64,000 nt of DNA from a marine gamma proteobacterium HTCC2143 (GCA_000169075.1 AAVT01000001.1:1-64000); one strand, 5' to 3'. Positions 1-9,960 are shown, counted from the first letter of the stretch. The notes: generated from the sequence alone by a model not told the origin. Made by a program: numbers and translations.

Positions 1-501
1 TCTCCTTTGCTAATTGCTCTGCAAAGCATTGGCAAGATCTTTCGCATCTCTGAGTTTCACTGATCATTTCTTCAATTTATCGATGATGGCTGCCGGTCAA
101 TTTCTTCTTGCTCAGGTCAGTCCCGTCACCTGCTGTTCTTTGGCATCTATTTCTACGTCAAAGTCTTCAGCGGCCTTGACCTCCAATGACAGCTCGGTAA
201 GGTCATCAGTGTACTGGTAAATCTGATTAATCGGAGTTGGGTCGGGGCGGCCAGGACTGAATTCCTGCGCGATGATGCTGGTACCCTTGGGAGGGTCTTT
301 CATGTCTAATTTATTTTGTACACCAAACGCTTGCGCCATTGATCCGGCTAAACGCTTGAATTTCATCGCATCCATTTCTGAGAAAGATAGCAGCAAGACA
401 AAGAAACACATCAGTAATGACATCAGGTCGGCAAACGTGCTCATCCATCCCGGTGCTCCCGGTGGCGGACAGGGCGGACAAGTGTCGCTGTCGTCACTCA
501 T
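1..501 (-). pseudogene. pomB: pomB/motB flagellar stator protein, reading frame broken
   Basis: This is the peptidoglycan-anchored stator subunit that pairs with PomA to drive the flagellar motor. The start is the ATG at 499-501, which overlaps the pomA stop by 8 nt. Residues 1-45 hold a proline/cysteine-rich N-terminus and one membrane helix with the ion-binding aspartate (D25 in TFADLMSLLMCFF), a pattern typical of sodium-type PomB. The open frame stops at 112 after only 129 codons, before the OmpA-like peptidoglycan-binding domain that MotB/PomB proteins need. Beyond the stop, PomB-like peptide continues in shifting frames: DLSKKKLTGSHHR, then a TAA, then IEEMISETQ, then RDAKDLANALQ in another frame, then EQLAKE. 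Several indels plus a nonsense codon lie within about 110 bp. This suggests decay, or poor sequence at a contig edge. The gene continues beyond the window. Confidence 0.7.
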
Positions 502-1252
502 CAGCTTGAGGTCGCTGGCTGGCTGGCAAATAATTGCGGAGCATCGAGTCAATGACGCGGGGGTTTTGGCCACTTTGAATGGCCAATAACGCATCAATGA
601 CCAAGCTCTTGTTCATCTCTTCTTCGCCACGACGCAGGATTAACTTATCCGAGATCGGTATCGCGACCATATTGGCTAACATGGCGCCATAAAGCGTTGT
701 AAGCAGTGCCACAGCCATAGCCGGGCCAATTGACTTAGGATCATCCATATTCGATAACATCGCAACCAGACCAACCAGCGTCCCTATCATACCCATCGCT
801 GGAGCAACATCACCCAAAGCGGCGAAAATACTTGCGCCTTGCTCATGCCGCTCAACGGTTTTGTCTTTATCCTTGGACAGCAGAGCTTTTACCACGTCGG
901 GGTCATGGCCATCGACCAACAGCTGGATCCCTCCCTGCAAGAAGTCGTTTCCGACCTCTTTCCCCTCAAGGGATAATAGCCCCCCTTTCCGAGCAGCATC
1001 AGCAAGAACAACAATTTCATCAATCATCGCAGAGGGGTCAGTAGACTTAAAAAAGAAAGCCTTGGCCGCCACTTTCCCTGCACCCAAAAATTGACTCATA
1101 CCAAACTTCGAGAGAACCACAAACATACTGCCGACGAAAACAATGAGCACAGCCGACATATTAGTAAACATGCCTATACCACCGCTCAGTACCATCGACG
1201 TAATAATAATCGCCAACGCGCCGACAACACCAATAACCGTTGCTAAATCCAC
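494..1252 (-). CDS. pomA: Flagellar motor stator protein PomA (MotA family)
   Basis: This inner-membrane stator subunit forms the ion channel with PomB and transmits torque to FliG. At 252 residues it has the usual family length. Two N-terminal helices (about 4-21 and 33-50) are followed by a cytoplasmic loop with the conserved charged residues R88, K89 and E96. Two C-terminal helices follow, the third including APAMGMIGTLVGL. The adjacent pomB carries sodium-type features, so sodium drive is likely. The gene sits divergently from xseB with 307 bp between them, the same neighbourhood as pomAB in Vibrio. The frame is intact, unlike pomB. Confidence 0.93.
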   Translation of the reverse strand: MDLATVIGVVGALAIIITSMVLSGGIGMFTNMSAVLIVFVGSMFVVLSKFGMSQFLGAGKVAAKAFFFKSTDPSAMIDEIVVLADAARKGGLLSLEGKEVGNDFLQGGIQLLVDGHDPDVVKALLSKDKDKTVERHEQGASIFAALGDVAPAMGMIGTLVGLVAMLSNMDDPKSIGPAMAVALLTTLYGAMLANMVAIPISDKLILRRGEEEMNKSLVIDALLAIQSGQNPRVIDSMLRNYLPASQRPQADE

Positions 1253-1559
1253 TACCCGACTCCCGAGTTATTCATTAAGCCTATGCGCAGCAACATAAAC
1301 CTCATATTCTATATTGACAGTTTAACCCCAACCGCAAGTTAATACAGTACCCGATCACTCTTTCCCAATTTAGCGGCGTGATACCCGCATTCTTTAGCAC
1401 CAACACCTGCTATATTTGGCAATAGCTGATTGAAAAAGCACAACCGCCAGCAAATATCGACTCCGGTGGGGAATTAACCCCTATCATCCTCTCAGTTAAC
1501 GTGCCAAAATTTTAACCTCATTGATAATACACGTTTAGCCATTACCTGGGAGCAGCCGA
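1253..1559. other. Intergenic region between divergent pomA and xseB
   Basis: 307 bp with no supportable gene. A TTGACA at 1314-1319 faces xseB, but the hexamers at 17-18 nt spacing match the -10 consensus only weakly, so no promoter is called. No sigma-28-like flagellar promoter was recognised upstream of pomA. Confidence 0.5.
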
Positions 1560-1808
1560 ATGACCAATACTAAAAAGAGCATCGATTTTGAAGAGGCTCT
1601 CGACCAACTGGAAGAACTGGTCGAAGACATGGAAAATGGTGATTTAACGCTGGAAGAGTCTCTAAAGGCTTTTGAGCAGGGTATAAAACTAACCAGAGAA
1701 TGTCAGTCCGCCTTGTCTCAGGCCGAACAAAAAGTCCAATTATTAATTGAAGAGAACGGTAAACTAAAGTCTGTCGATATCACCAACAGTGATGACCAAA
1801 CAGCATGA
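1560..1808 (+). CDS. xseB: Exodeoxyribonuclease VII small subunit
   Basis: This is the small subunit of ExoVII, which with XseA degrades single-stranded DNA. The 82 residues match the usual 75-85. The core [19 protein letters not shown] followed by [13 protein letters not shown] is the family signature of a two-helix hairpin. A GGGAG ribosome-binding site lies just upstream of the ATG. The stop overlaps the ispA start by 4 nt (ATGA), so the two are translationally coupled. xseA is not in the window. Confidence 0.95.
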   Translation: MTNTKKSIDFEEALDQLEELVEDMENGDLTLEESLKAFEQGIKLTRECQSALSQAEQKVQLLIEENGKLKSVDITNSDDQTA

Positions 1809-2734
1809 ATCATGACTTTTCTGCTTTTCTAATGCAGACGAAAACTCGAGTCGATCAGCTTCTGGGAGAGCATCTTGGCAGCTTCAGCTCCAGTTATGCC
1901 GCTGTTGACAGCGGTATTTATCTCACTCGACTGCAACAGGCAATGCACTACAGCCTGATCAATGGGGGAAAGCGAATACGGCCAGTGCTGGTCTACGCAA
2001 CAGCCGCTGCGATAACCACCGATGTTAGCCCAGTGGTTACAGCCAATCTTGACAGAATTGCCTGCTCCATAGAGATGATTCACGCTTATTCGTTAATTCA
2101 CGATGACCTTCCGGCAATGGACGACGACGATTTGCGACGCGGTCAACCGACCTGCCACAGAGCCTTTGATGAGGCCACCGCAATCCTAGCAGGAGACGCT
2201 CTGCAAGCCAGAGCTTTTGAGTTACTGACTGAATTGACCGAATGTCCGCCACACATACATTTAAACTTGCTTAGAATACTGACCCAGGCATCGGGGCAAC
2301 GAGGTATGGTCGGCGGCCAATTAATCGATCTGGAATCCGTCGACAAACCTATCGATGTTCAGCAGCTAGAAACCATTCATCGACTAAAAACCGGAGCACT
2401 AATTAGAGCATCAATTGCCATGGGGGCAACATTAACTGGAGCTGATCGACAGCAACTAGAACAACTCGATTGTTATGGTGATGCCATTGGTTTGGCATTT
2501 CAGGTTCACGACGACATACTCGATATCGAGGCTGATACAGCGACTCTCGGCAAAACCCAGGGAGCCGACATTGCTCTAAACAAGCCAACCTATCCGTCTC
2601 TGCTCGGAATCGACGGCGCTAAAGCTAAAGCGGCTCAATTACACCAGCAATCACTGACAGCAATTGAACACTTTGACGCCAATGCGCTGCTATTGCGCGA
2701 ATTGTCCGGATATATTATTTCCCGCAGCCACTGA
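1805..2734 (+). CDS. ispA: Farnesyl diphosphate synthase
   Basis: Trans-prenyltransferase that condenses IPP with DMAPP and GPP to make farnesyl diphosphate for quinones and undecaprenyl carriers. It has 309 residues. The first aspartate-rich motif DDLPAMD is at residues 100-106, followed by the DDDLRRG stretch. The second, DDILD, is at 236-240, and the GGKRIRP substrate motif is at 54-60. It lies in the conserved xseB-ispA-dxs order, overlapping xseB by 4 nt and ending 103 nt before dxs. Confidence 0.95.
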   Translation: MNHDFSAFLMQTKTRVDQLLGEHLGSFSSSYAAVDSGIYLTRLQQAMHYSLINGGKRIRPVLVYATAAAITTDVSPVVTANLDRIACSIEMIHAYSLIHDDLPAMDDDDLRRGQPTCHRAFDEATAILAGDALQARAFELLTELTECPPHIHLNLLRILTQASGQRGMVGGQLIDLESVDKPIDVQQLETIHRLKTGALIRASIAMGATLTGADRQQLEQLDCYGDAIGLAFQVHDDILDIEADTATLGKTQGADIALNKPTYPSLLGIDGAKAKAAQLHQQSLTAIEHFDANALLLRELSGYIISRSH

Positions 2735-2837
2735 CAACCTCTCGACAGATGGAATTAATATAAGAGCAGGTAAAAGCTATTGCATTACGTTACAATTCCT
2801 TTCTTCTGCGACTACAACCGGATCCCTTCAAAATTGC

Positions 2838-4736
2838 ATGATTACTGAGATACCTCATTCAAGACCTGAAACTCCCTTGCTGGATGCTATTGATCAAACC
2901 GCTGACCTGAGGCAACTCGAAGAAGCGCAATTACTGCAGCTGACTGATGAACTCCGCCAGTATTTGTTATTTTCCGTCGGGCAAACCGGCGGACATTTCG
3001 GCGCCGGACTTGGCGTGGTCGAACTGACCGTTGCTCTGCACTATCTGTACAACACACCTGATGACCGCATTGTCTGGGATGTAGGACACCAAACCTACCC
3101 CCATAAGATTCTCACTGGGCGACGAGAAAAAATGCCCACAATGCGAATTCAAGATGGATTGTCAGGCTTTCCAAAACGCTCTGAAAGCGACTACGACACT
3201 TTTGGTGTTGGTCACTCAAGCACCAGTATCAGCGCTGCACTCGGGATGGCTATCGCCGCCCGGCAGCAGGGACTTGACCGTAAATGTGTAGCCGTCATTG
3301 GCGATGGGGCCATGACCGCCGGCATGGCTTTTGAAGCGCTTACTCACGCCTCCCACGTTGACGCCAATATGCTGGTTATTCTCAACGATAACCTGATGTC
3401 AATTTCTCATAATACCGGTGGGCTTAACACCTACTTCTCTAAAATTTGGGCCAGTAAAACCTACACCAACTTTCGTGCCGGTAGTAAAAAAGTGTTCTCG
3501 AAAATCCCGCCTGCGTGGGGATTTGCCAAGCGAGTAGAAGAACACATCAAAGGTATGGTCGGACCGGGAACATTGTTCGAAGAGCTTGGCTTCAACTACA
3601 TCGGACCAATTGATGGCCATGACTTACCGATGCTGATCAACACCATCGGCAATATGCGCGACTTACAGGGACCGCAACTGTTACACATCATGACGAAGAA
3701 AGGTAAAGGCTTCACCCCAGCCGAAGACGATCCTGTCGGGTATCATGCTATCAACAAAATTGAGGCAACACCGCCCTCCACCCCGAAAAAAGTCACCGCG
3801 AAAAAGAAATACCAGCGAATTTTCGGCGACTGGCTTTGTGACATGGCCGCGCAAGACGAATTACTGATTGGTATTACGCCTGCTATGGGCGAAGGCTCTG
3901 GCATGATCGAGTTTTCAGAGAAATTTCCCGATCGTTACCACGATGTCGCTATAGCCGAGCAACATGCAGTAACGCTCGCTGCGGGTATGGCCTGTGACGG
4001 ATTAAAACCTGTGGTCGCAATTTATTCTACTTTTCTGCAGCGAGCCTATGACCAACTCATTCATGATGTGGCGCTACAAAATCTGAATGTTCTATTTGGT
4101 ATTGATCGTGCCGGCCTGGTCGGTGAAGACGGTCCTACCCACGCCGGCAGTTTCGACTTGAGCTATCTGCGCTGCATACCCAATATGATGGTAATGACCC
4201 CATCTGACGAAAATGAAACTCGCCAGCTACTTTACACCGGCTTCCAGCATATTGGCCCTGCGGCTGTTCGCTACCCTCGTGGAACCGGCCCAGGCACGGC
4301 TATTGAGCAACAAATGACAGCACTGGAAATTGGCAAAGGTGTCATTCGCCGCAGAGGAAGCCAAGTTGCGATACTGAATTTTGGTACCTTGCTCGCGAAT
4401 GCTCTTGAGGTTGCCAATGATCTCGACGCAACGGTCGCCGACATGAGGTTTGTCAAACCCATTGACGAATCTCTGATTACCGAACTGGCAAAGAGTCACG
4501 ATTTAATCGTAACCTTGGAAGAAAATGCCATTGCTGGTGGGGCGGGTGCCGCTGTTAGCGAGTATCTCAATAGCTGCGGAATCAATACAGCGACACTGCA
4601 TTTAGGGCTGCCGGATCGATATATAGACCACGGTAAACATGAAAATCAACTGCAACAATGTGGCCTAGATGCACCGGGCATCAGAACGTCTATTGCGCAT
4701 CGGCTAACGTTGATACTTCCGAGTTCATGCGGCTGA
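2838..4736 (+). CDS. dxs: 1-deoxy-D-xylulose-5-phosphate synthase
   Basis: Thiamine-diphosphate enzyme of the MEP isoprenoid pathway, condensing pyruvate with glyceraldehyde 3-phosphate. The ATG at 2838 gives 632 residues, the normal length, and begins [19 protein letters not shown] like other Dxs proteins. An upstream in-frame ATG at 2664 lies inside ispA and would add 58 unconserved residues. The ThDP/Mg motif [17 protein letters not shown] ending in NDN is present, as are the transketolase pyrimidine domain ([15 protein letters not shown]) and the C-terminal domain. No strong Shine-Dalgarno is seen, so coupling to ispA may matter. Confidence 0.95.
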   Translation: MITEIPHSRPETPLLDAIDQTADLRQLEEAQLLQLTDELRQYLLFSVGQTGGHFGAGLGVVELTVALHYLYNTPDDRIVWDVGHQTYPHKILTGRREKMPTMRIQDGLSGFPKRSESDYDTFGVGHSSTSISAALGMAIAARQQGLDRKCVAVIGDGAMTAGMAFEALTHASHVDANMLVILNDNLMSISHNTGGLNTYFSKIWASKTYTNFRAGSKKVFSKIPPAWGFAKRVEEHIKGMVGPGTLFEELGFNYIGPIDGHDLPMLINTIGNMRDLQGPQLLHIMTKKGKGFTPAEDDPVGYHAINKIEATPPSTPKKVTAKKKYQRIFGDWLCDMAAQDELLIGITPAMGEGSGMIEFSEKFPDRYHDVAIAEQHAVTLAAGMACDGLKPVVAIYSTFLQRAYDQLIHDVALQNLNVLFGIDRAGLVGEDGPTHAGSFDLSYLRCIPNMMVMTPSDENETRQLLYTGFQHIGPAAVRYPRGTGPGTAIEQQMTALEIGKGVIRRRGSQVAILNFGTLLANALEVANDLDATVADMRFVKPIDESLITELAKSHDLIVTLEENAIAGGAGAAVSEYLNSCGINTATLHLGLPDRYIDHGKHENQLQQCGLDAPGIRTSIAHRLTLILPSSCG

Positions 4737-4808
4737 GAGCCAAGCTAAAAGTCAACCAGACAAGGTCAAAGCACACGACTTACCAGCCCGCATTGAACAC
4801 TCAGTCAG

Positions 4809-5396
4809 TTAGCCGATAAGGTGACCGAGCTTGCCAGCCTTAGTGGCTAGATATTTTTCGTTATGGGGGTTCTGACCCGTGTGCAAAGGGATTCGTTCGA
4901 GAACGTCGATACCCTGATCCGTCAGCGCTTTCACCTTTTTAGGGTTATTCGTCATTAACCGAATTTGTTGAATGTTAAGGTGTTTTAACATGGCGTTACA
5001 GATACTGTAATCACGCATATCCGCACCAAACCCTAACTGCTCATTAGCCTCAACCGTGTCCGCACCATGATCCTGAAGTTTGTAGGCTTTAATTTTATTC
5101 AGCAGACCAATACCTCGGCCCTCCTGCCGAAGATAAAACAAAGCACCGCAACCCTCTTTAGCAATCGCCTCCAGCGCTGCTTTTAACTGCGAACCACAAT
5201 CACAGCGCAAGCTAAACAGGGCATCGCCTGTCAAACACTCTGAGTGAATTCGCGCCAACACAGGCGCACCAGAACCCACGTCACCCAGAGTCAAGACAAC
5301 ATGTTCTTTGTCCGCATCCGTATCTTCAAAGCCATGCATTTCAAACTCTGCCCACTGAGTAGGCAGTTTGGAAGATTCGACAAAACGTATCGACAC
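4809..5396 (-). CDS. ribA: GTP cyclohydrolase II
   Basis: First committed step of riboflavin synthesis, opening GTP to a diaminopyrimidine product. It has 195 residues. Zinc ligands are C54, C65 and C67 (HSECLTGD...RCDCGSQ). The catalytic stretch [19 protein letters not shown] and the GADMRDY motif are present. The start codon is GTG (5394-5396) behind a clear AGGAG. This is the only copy in the window with an intact zinc site. The RibA-like half of RibBA at 10045-11163 lacks it, so this gene probably supplies the activity. Confidence 0.95.
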   Translation of the reverse strand: MSIRFVESSKLPTQWAEFEMHGFEDTDADKEHVVLTLGDVGSGAPVLARIHSECLTGDALFSLRCDCGSQLKAALEAIAKEGCGALFYLRQEGRGIGLLNKIKAYKLQDHGADTVEANEQLGFGADMRDYSICNAMLKHLNIQQIRLMTNNPKKVKALTDQGIDVLERIPLHTGQNPHNEKYLATKAGKLGHLIG

Positions 5397-5464
5397 AGAG
5401 TTCTCCTAGTACAACACAAAAAGGGCCGGGGCTGCACACCGGCGCGCGTATTCTAACAGCAGTG

Positions 5465-5500
5465 GCCCAGCGTTGCTATTCGAAGATAGCAACCCTGGGC
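5465..5500 (-). terminator. Hairpin between protease gene and ribA (terminator or attenuator)
   Basis: Near-perfect stem: GCCCAG (5465-5470) pairs with CTGGGC (5495-5500), then one mismatch, then GTTGCTAT pairs with ATAGCAAC around a 6-nt loop. It lies 13 nt past the protease stop and about 70 nt before the ribA start on the same strand. There is no T-tract on either side, so intrinsic termination is doubtful. An attenuator or mRNA-end structure is equally possible. Confidence 0.45.
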
Positions 5501-5513
5501 AAAGGGAAGTGGA

Positions 5514-6179
5514 CTACAGTTTTGACTGCAACAGTAAAACGCCATTTTGCTCTCGCATATCGACGTAATTTAAATAACTCATACCTAACAACACCATTTC
5601 TGGATAGTCGCCTTCCACCACCACCGCGGATACAACCTCGGCATTAATACCACCTACTATCACCGAACGGAGTTTAATTTGGTAAGCATTCGCGCGGCCG
5701 CTGGCTGTTACCACCGTAGTCGCTCGACCCTGCAAATAGTTTATTCCCAGCTGCTGTGCCTGCTGGCTACTTAAGGCGACCACTGTCGCGCCGGTATCCA
5801 CCAGCACTTTTGCCCGCCGACCATTGATTGTGCCGGTAGTAACATATTGATTGAACTGGTTGCGAGGTATAGAAACTTCCAGACGATTTTTTGTAGCAAA
5901 AGCACTGCTGATCTGCGTACTCAATGTCAACTGCTGACGCTGACCGTTAACTTCTACGATTGCACGATGAGGACTTGATGTAACAAGAAGCACGCCTTCA
6001 GGACTTCGATCACCCGCTTTAATGACCCGTCGGGTGCCGTCCACCACTATCACGACCATGTCTTTAAGCAGAGCTTGCGCTTGAATTTCGATGCTCTTCG
6101 CTGGTGAGGAGGCCAGAATCGCCACCATCAACAAGCAACGGGCAGAGCCTTTAATAAAGGAAAAATGTTCAATAAACAT
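5514..6179 (-). CDS. Periplasmic retropepsin-like aspartic protease (TIGR02281-type)
   Basis: Single-domain clan AA aspartic protease, probably exported. From the ATG at 6179 it has 221 residues. An in-frame TTG three codons upstream is an alternative start. The N-terminal hydrophobic segment CLLMVAILASSPA looks like a signal sequence. The catalytic motif VLVDTGATVVALS (DTG near residue 128) matches retropepsin-like proteins, which work as dimers. The C-terminal LLGMSYLNYVDM is the conserved hydrophobic-Gly end motif. Its substrate is unknown. It lies between thiD-like and ribA on the same strand. Confidence 0.82.
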   Translation of the reverse strand: MFIEHFSFIKGSARCLLMVAILASSPAKSIEIQAQALLKDMVVIVVDGTRRVIKAGDRSPEGVLLVTSSPHRAIVEVNGQRQQLTLSTQISSAFATKNRLEVSIPRNQFNQYVTTGTINGRRAKVLVDTGATVVALSSQQAQQLGINYLQGRATTVVTASGRANAYQIKLRSVIVGGINAEVVSAVVVEGDYPEMVLLGMSYLNYVDMREQNGVLLLQSKL

Positions 6180-6201
6180 TAGCCCCAAAGCCTTTTAATT
6201 A

Positions 6202-7044
6202 TTACGAAACCGGCATCGTCTCCGACAAGTTTGGCATATCAGCATCACTGGCGGGCCATCCCAAATGAGCCACAGCACCAGGGCCGCTGCCAACCTGATA
6301 TGACCCCCTAATCCCTTGAGTCACATAAGCTTTTGCCAACTTCAGCGACGTTTCGATATCCAGACCTCGCGCTTCGGCGGCAGTCATTACCGCCGATAAC
6401 ACATTGCCTCCTCCGCGGTTATTAGCTGTATGCAACGGATCGATGGTGACCCACTGGCAACGATCACCACTCATCCACAAGTCGACCCGTTTATCGCCAA
6501 TGTGAGCACCGGTAACCAGCACAGAACCAGCCCCCATACCCAGTAATACTCTGGCCGTATCAGCGAGGCTTTCACCGCTGCTGACAGCAATACCCGTCAA
6601 TGCTTTCGCCTCATCAACATTCACCACTAACAAATTCACTCGAGGAATTAATACAGTCTTAACAAGCTCACCCGCCTCACCCAACAAGACCTCGCCACTG
6701 TTTTCCAACTCGAGGTCATAAACAACAAAACCCTTAAAGTCTTCGAGGTATTTAATCACCGATTCAACAATGTCTTTACTGGGCAATATACCGAGTTTTA
6801 TCGCATCAGCAGGCATATCGCTATCAAGCGCATTGATCTGCGCAGCAACGGCTTTCTTTTCCGTCACCGCGGTATATCCTGAGGCAAAAGAATTTTGAGC
6901 GCACAAAGCAGTAACAACCGTACAGCCATAAACATCAAAGTCATGAAAGGTATGCAGATCCGCTTGAATACCTGTCCCGCCTCCCGCCGCCGATGCGGAA
7001 ATCGTCCAAACAATGGGCATTTTCTGTTGTTGAACAGCTGTCAC
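6202..7044 (-). CDS. thiD: ThiD-like hydroxymethylpyrimidine/phosphomethylpyrimidine kinase, divergent active site
   Basis: Ribokinase-fold kinase of the ThiD family. ThiD proteins phosphorylate HMP and HMP-P for thiamine synthesis. It has 280 residues, with a GTG start (7042-7044) behind AGGATT. The N-terminal GIQADLHTF stretch and the overall layout fit ThiD. Near the C-terminus, however, the anion-hole motif usually read as GTGCTLSA is NNRGGGNVLSA here. The catalytic Cys/Asp position is therefore Asn and the preceding Thr is Gly. The N-terminal substrate loop is also altered (AAGGGTGIQ). It may be a diverged ThiD with changed activity, or a paralogue. No other thiamine synthesis gene apart from thiL is near. 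Confidence 0.75.
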   Translation of the reverse strand: MTAVQQQKMPIVWTISASAAGGGTGIQADLHTFHDFDVYGCTVVTALCAQNSFASGYTAVTEKKAVAAQINALDSDMPADAIKLGILPSKDIVESVIKYLEDFKGFVVYDLELENSGEVLLGEAGELVKTVLIPRVNLLVVNVDEAKALTGIAVSSGESLADTARVLLGMGAGSVLVTGAHIGDKRVDLWMSGDRCQWVTIDPLHTANNRGGGNVLSAVMTAAEARGLDIETSLKLAKAYVTQGIRGSYQVGSGPGAVAHLGWPASDADMPNLSETMPVS

Positions 7045-7402
7045 TATGAATCCTCGGAAATTTTAAGGTTTTTTCTATGTCGAGTAGTTCTTATTGATAT
7101 CTTTGATTCTATCGATAAGGCAACTGACTATGATAAAGCTTAGTAGGAACAAAAACACGCAATTATTTGTCTCAATAAGGCTTAAAGGGTGTTCATCGAT
7201 ATCGTTGAAATAACAACAGCAGCCCGACACCTATTCGATTGACGATTTATCAATAATAATGCATCAATGCTTAGTCAGCCGACACCGTTCTGTCTGCAGC
7301 CCAGACCCGCAGACGCCCAATATTTTCTGCCATAGCAACAGAAAGCCGGATAGGTTCCTTCCAGATGATCAGCGTCCTCTGGCACTCACCCCTTCTCTTT
7401 AG
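7045..7402. other. Intergenic region between thiD-like and pgpA
   Basis: 358 bp without a recognised gene. On the minus strand just after pgpA there is a short open stretch in the pgpA frame (about 7268-7400) whose only ATG gives about 20 codons (MAENIGRLRVWAADRTVSAD). It has no recognised homologue and no clear ribosome-binding site. No TPP riboswitch motif (CTGAGA with its partner strand) was found upstream of thiD. Confidence 0.4.
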
Positions 7403-7876
7403 CTACGTCAACAAGGCGATCAGCTGCAATACCATCAATGCATAAATTCCAGCCAAAACGTCGTCAATCATTATGCCAAGGCCTGACTCTACATTTTTGT
7501 CAAAAAAACGGATCGGCCAGGGCTTCCAAATATCAAACAACCGAAACAAAATAAAGCCAATAACAACCCACAGCCAACCGGCGGGGGCCGCAATCATGGT
7601 GATCCAAAACCCAACAAATTCATCCCAAACAATACCCGGATGATCGTGCACACCGAGATCAGTAGCTGTTCTTCCACAGAGGTATATGCCAACGGCAAAG
7701 GCGATAACCACTACCAAAATATAGGGTAGCAGCGACAGCTGACTGAGCAAGATATAGAGGGGCACCGCTAATAAAGTCCCAAACGTTCCCGGTGCTTTTG
7801 GTGCTAAACCACTGCCAAAACCAAAGGCCAAACAGTGAATGGGGTTGCTTAAAATTTCTCTCGCAGACACTGTCAT
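7403..7876 (-). CDS. pgpA: Phosphatidylglycerophosphatase A
   Basis: Inner-membrane lipid phosphatase converting phosphatidylglycerol phosphate to phosphatidylglycerol. It has 157 residues. The family signatures are LAFGFGSGLAPKAPGTFGTL near the N-terminus, VWDEFVGFWITM and GIMIDDVLAGIYALM, with several hydrophobic helices between. AAGGAAAATT precedes the ATG. It is 31 nt downstream of thiL, the standard order in pseudomonads. Confidence 0.94.
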   Translation of the reverse strand: MTVSAREILSNPIHCLAFGFGSGLAPKAPGTFGTLLAVPLYILLSQLSLLPYILVVVIAFAVGIYLCGRTATDLGVHDHPGIVWDEFVGFWITMIAAPAGWLWVVIGFILFRLFDIWKPWPIRFFDKNVESGLGIMIDDVLAGIYALMVLQLIALLT

Positions 7877-7907
7877 AATTTTCCTTAAACAGGCTTAAAA
7901 ACTAGAC

Positions 7908-8903
7908 TTATCGGAAGTGCTGATAGCCGGCTTTATTAATGGCTAGGTCCACACCATCTGGACCAACACAAGCGACATGGTCGCCGGCAATAATTTCGCC
8001 TATTTCAGTAATTGGTATGCCACACTGCTGCGACAATGCCTCGATATGTTTCCGCACTGCTGGAGCAGCCGTAAAACACAGCTCGTAGTCATCGCCACCC
8101 GTTAGAGCATAGTCAATAGACTGTTGTTTCGCGACAAGGGAATCGAGCACCGATGACAATGGTAGTCGTTGGCTATAAATTTTGGCCGCCACCGCTGAGG
8201 AACGGCATAAATGACCGAGGTCGGCCAGTAGACCATCGGATATATCAATGGCCGCACTAGCACAGGCTAATAATTCTCCAGCCAATTTTACCCTCGCTTC
8301 AGGACAATAAAAACGAGATAGGAGGAATGATTTATCATCTTCGCTGGCAACTGCAAGTCGCTGCTGAATCATCGCCAGCGCCGCCGCCGCGTCGCCTAGA
8401 GTACCGCTGACAAAAACACGGTCACCAATACGTGCACCGCTTCGCCTTAATGCCCGGCCAGATTCCACGGCCCCATGCACCTGCACAGTTAGCGTTAAAG
8501 GTCCTCTCGTTGTATCACCGCCAATCAGTGGCATACCATAAAGATCTGCAGCTTTACGCAGTCCTTGGCTGAAACCGCTCAACCACTCCTGATCGACTTC
8601 CGGCAGCGTGAGAGCCAAAGTAAATGCCAGTGGCGCAGCACCCATCGCCGCCAAATCACTGACTGATACAGCGAGTACTCGCTGCCCGATATCATAGGGA
8701 CTGGCATCCTCGGGGAAGTGACAGCCAGCAACCAGAGTGTCAATGGAAATAGCCAGCTCTTGACCGGGCGGCACCGAAATCAGCGCACAGTCGTCGCCTA
8801 TCGATAAAGGTACAGCGTTGATCGCTGCTTTTGCGGAGCACCCAACATTAGAGAAATAGCGGGCGATGAGTTCAAATTCTGTTAGTTTACCGCTTTCCGT
8901 CAT
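7908..8903 (-). CDS. thiL: Thiamine-monophosphate kinase
   Basis: Phosphorylates thiamine monophosphate to the active cofactor thiamine diphosphate. It has 331 residues. The PurM/ThiL-fold signatures are SIGDDCALI near residue 31, AISIDTLVAGCHF, VSDLAAMGA, GGDTTRG, DISDGLLADLGHL and GGDDYEL. It is downstream of nusB and upstream of pgpA on the same strand, probably in one operon with the rib genes. Confidence 0.95.
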   Translation of the reverse strand: MTESGKLTEFELIARYFSNVGCSAKAAINAVPLSIGDDCALISVPPGQELAISIDTLVAGCHFPEDASPYDIGQRVLAVSVSDLAAMGAAPLAFTLALTLPEVDQEWLSGFSQGLRKAADLYGMPLIGGDTTRGPLTLTVQVHGAVESGRALRRSGARIGDRVFVSGTLGDAAAALAMIQQRLAVASEDDKSFLLSRFYCPEARVKLAGELLACASAAIDISDGLLADLGHLCRSSAVAAKIYSQRLPLSSVLDSLVAKQQSIDYALTGGDDYELCFTAAPAVRKHIEALSQQCGIPITEIGEIIAGDHVACVGPDGVDLAINKAGYQHFR

Positions 8904-8983
8904 CGGTCATTTCCGGAGTTAGTTGTGCCGCGCCGATATCCGCTATTAGCTGTCTTTTGCTCAATATAATTATTGTTGCCCGA

Positions 8984-9460
8984 CTATTGCGGCTGATAGT
9001 GTTGCTGCGCCTTTATCTCAATAGTCCGAACCTGCGCCGCTAGCTTATCCAGCACACCGTTTATGTATTTATGACCATCCGTAGCACCAAACTTTTTCGC
9101 CAGCGACACCGCCTCGTTGATCACTACTTTGTAGGGTATATCAATGCGCTTTATCAGCTCATAACTGCCCAACCGTAACAACGACAGTTCGATAGGGTCC
9201 AAATCACCCATTGCACGATCGAGATAGGGCGTAAATGCCGCTTCCAACTCTTCCAGGTTTGCCGGCACGTGATGAACAATATCGTGAAAGTACTCGACAT
9301 CAACCTGAGAAAAATCATAGTCCGCCAAAAACTGCAATTCAATATCCTTAACAGCGTATTTCGTCATCTGCCATTGATATAAAGCTTGCATACCATAATG
9401 GCGTGCCTTGCGGCGAGCAGCGGGATTAAATTCTTGTTTATTGGACACAATGTTACTCAT
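8984..9460 (-). CDS. nusB: Transcription antitermination factor NusB
   Basis: Binds boxA RNA with S10 in rRNA antitermination complexes. It has 158 residues. The start is RRKARHYGMQALYQWQMT, and the helical core ends with the conserved YKVVINEAVSLAKKFG and KYINGVLDKLA. It lies 20 nt after ribH and 80 nt before thiL, the usual ribH-nusB-thiL arrangement. Confidence 0.95.
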   Translation of the reverse strand: MSNIVSNKQEFNPAARRKARHYGMQALYQWQMTKYAVKDIELQFLADYDFSQVDVEYFHDIVHHVPANLEELEAAFTPYLDRAMGDLDPIELSLLRLGSYELIKRIDIPYKVVINEAVSLAKKFGATDGHKYINGVLDKLAAQVRTIEIKAQQHYQPQ

Positions 9461-9480
9461 TAAGCGAATAGGGAAAATAA

Positions 9481-9960
9481 TTATAAGCTGCTAATTGCAC
9501 ACAACATTTCTAGCACACAAGCGGCGGATTCTTCACCCTTGTTTTCTGATTTTTCACCAACACCACAGCGATCCAAAGCCTGCTTTTCATCGTCAACCGT
9601 CAACACGCCAAAAGCAATTGGAAGGCCTGTATCCAGACTAACTCGCATAACACCTGCTGAGCACTCACCTGCAACATACTCAAAATGTGGAGTCCCACCG
9701 CGGATAACGGCACCTAACGTTATAATAGCATCATATTTTTTTGACGCAGCAACATGCTGACACATCAATGGCACTTCGTATGCCCCAGGGCACATGATTG
9801 TTACAATGTCCGACTCGGCAATACCGTTAGCAATCAAATGCTCCGTGGCGGCCTGCAATAATTTGTCGACAATAAACTTATTCCAGCGAGTCACTACAAT
9901 GGCAATTTTTTTTCCAGCCAGTACGACTTGATCATATTGCGGTGTATCAATACCTTTCAT
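9481..9960 (-). CDS. ribH: 6,7-dimethyl-8-ribityllumazine synthase
   Basis: Penultimate step of riboflavin synthesis, joining the ribA/ribD product with the ribB product. It has 159 residues. Motifs are PGAYEVPLM, ITLGAVIRGGTPHFEYV and GVLTVDDEKQALDR. The substrate-stacking position, usually Phe in the RFN motif, is Trp here (TRWNKF). It follows ribBA by 84 nt and precedes nusB. Confidence 0.95.
   Translation of the reverse strand: MKGIDTPQYDQVVLAGKKIAIVVTRWNKFIVDKLLQAATEHLIANGIAESDIVTIMCPGAYEVPLMCQHVAASKKYDAIITLGAVIRGGTPHFEYVAGECSAGVMRVSLDTGLPIAFGVLTVDDEKQALDRCGVGEKSENKGEESAACVLEMLCAISSL

Noticed and set aside
7045..7402. TPP riboswitch expected before a thiD gene
   Set aside because: The conserved CTGAGA and partner motifs are not present on the minus strand in this interval.
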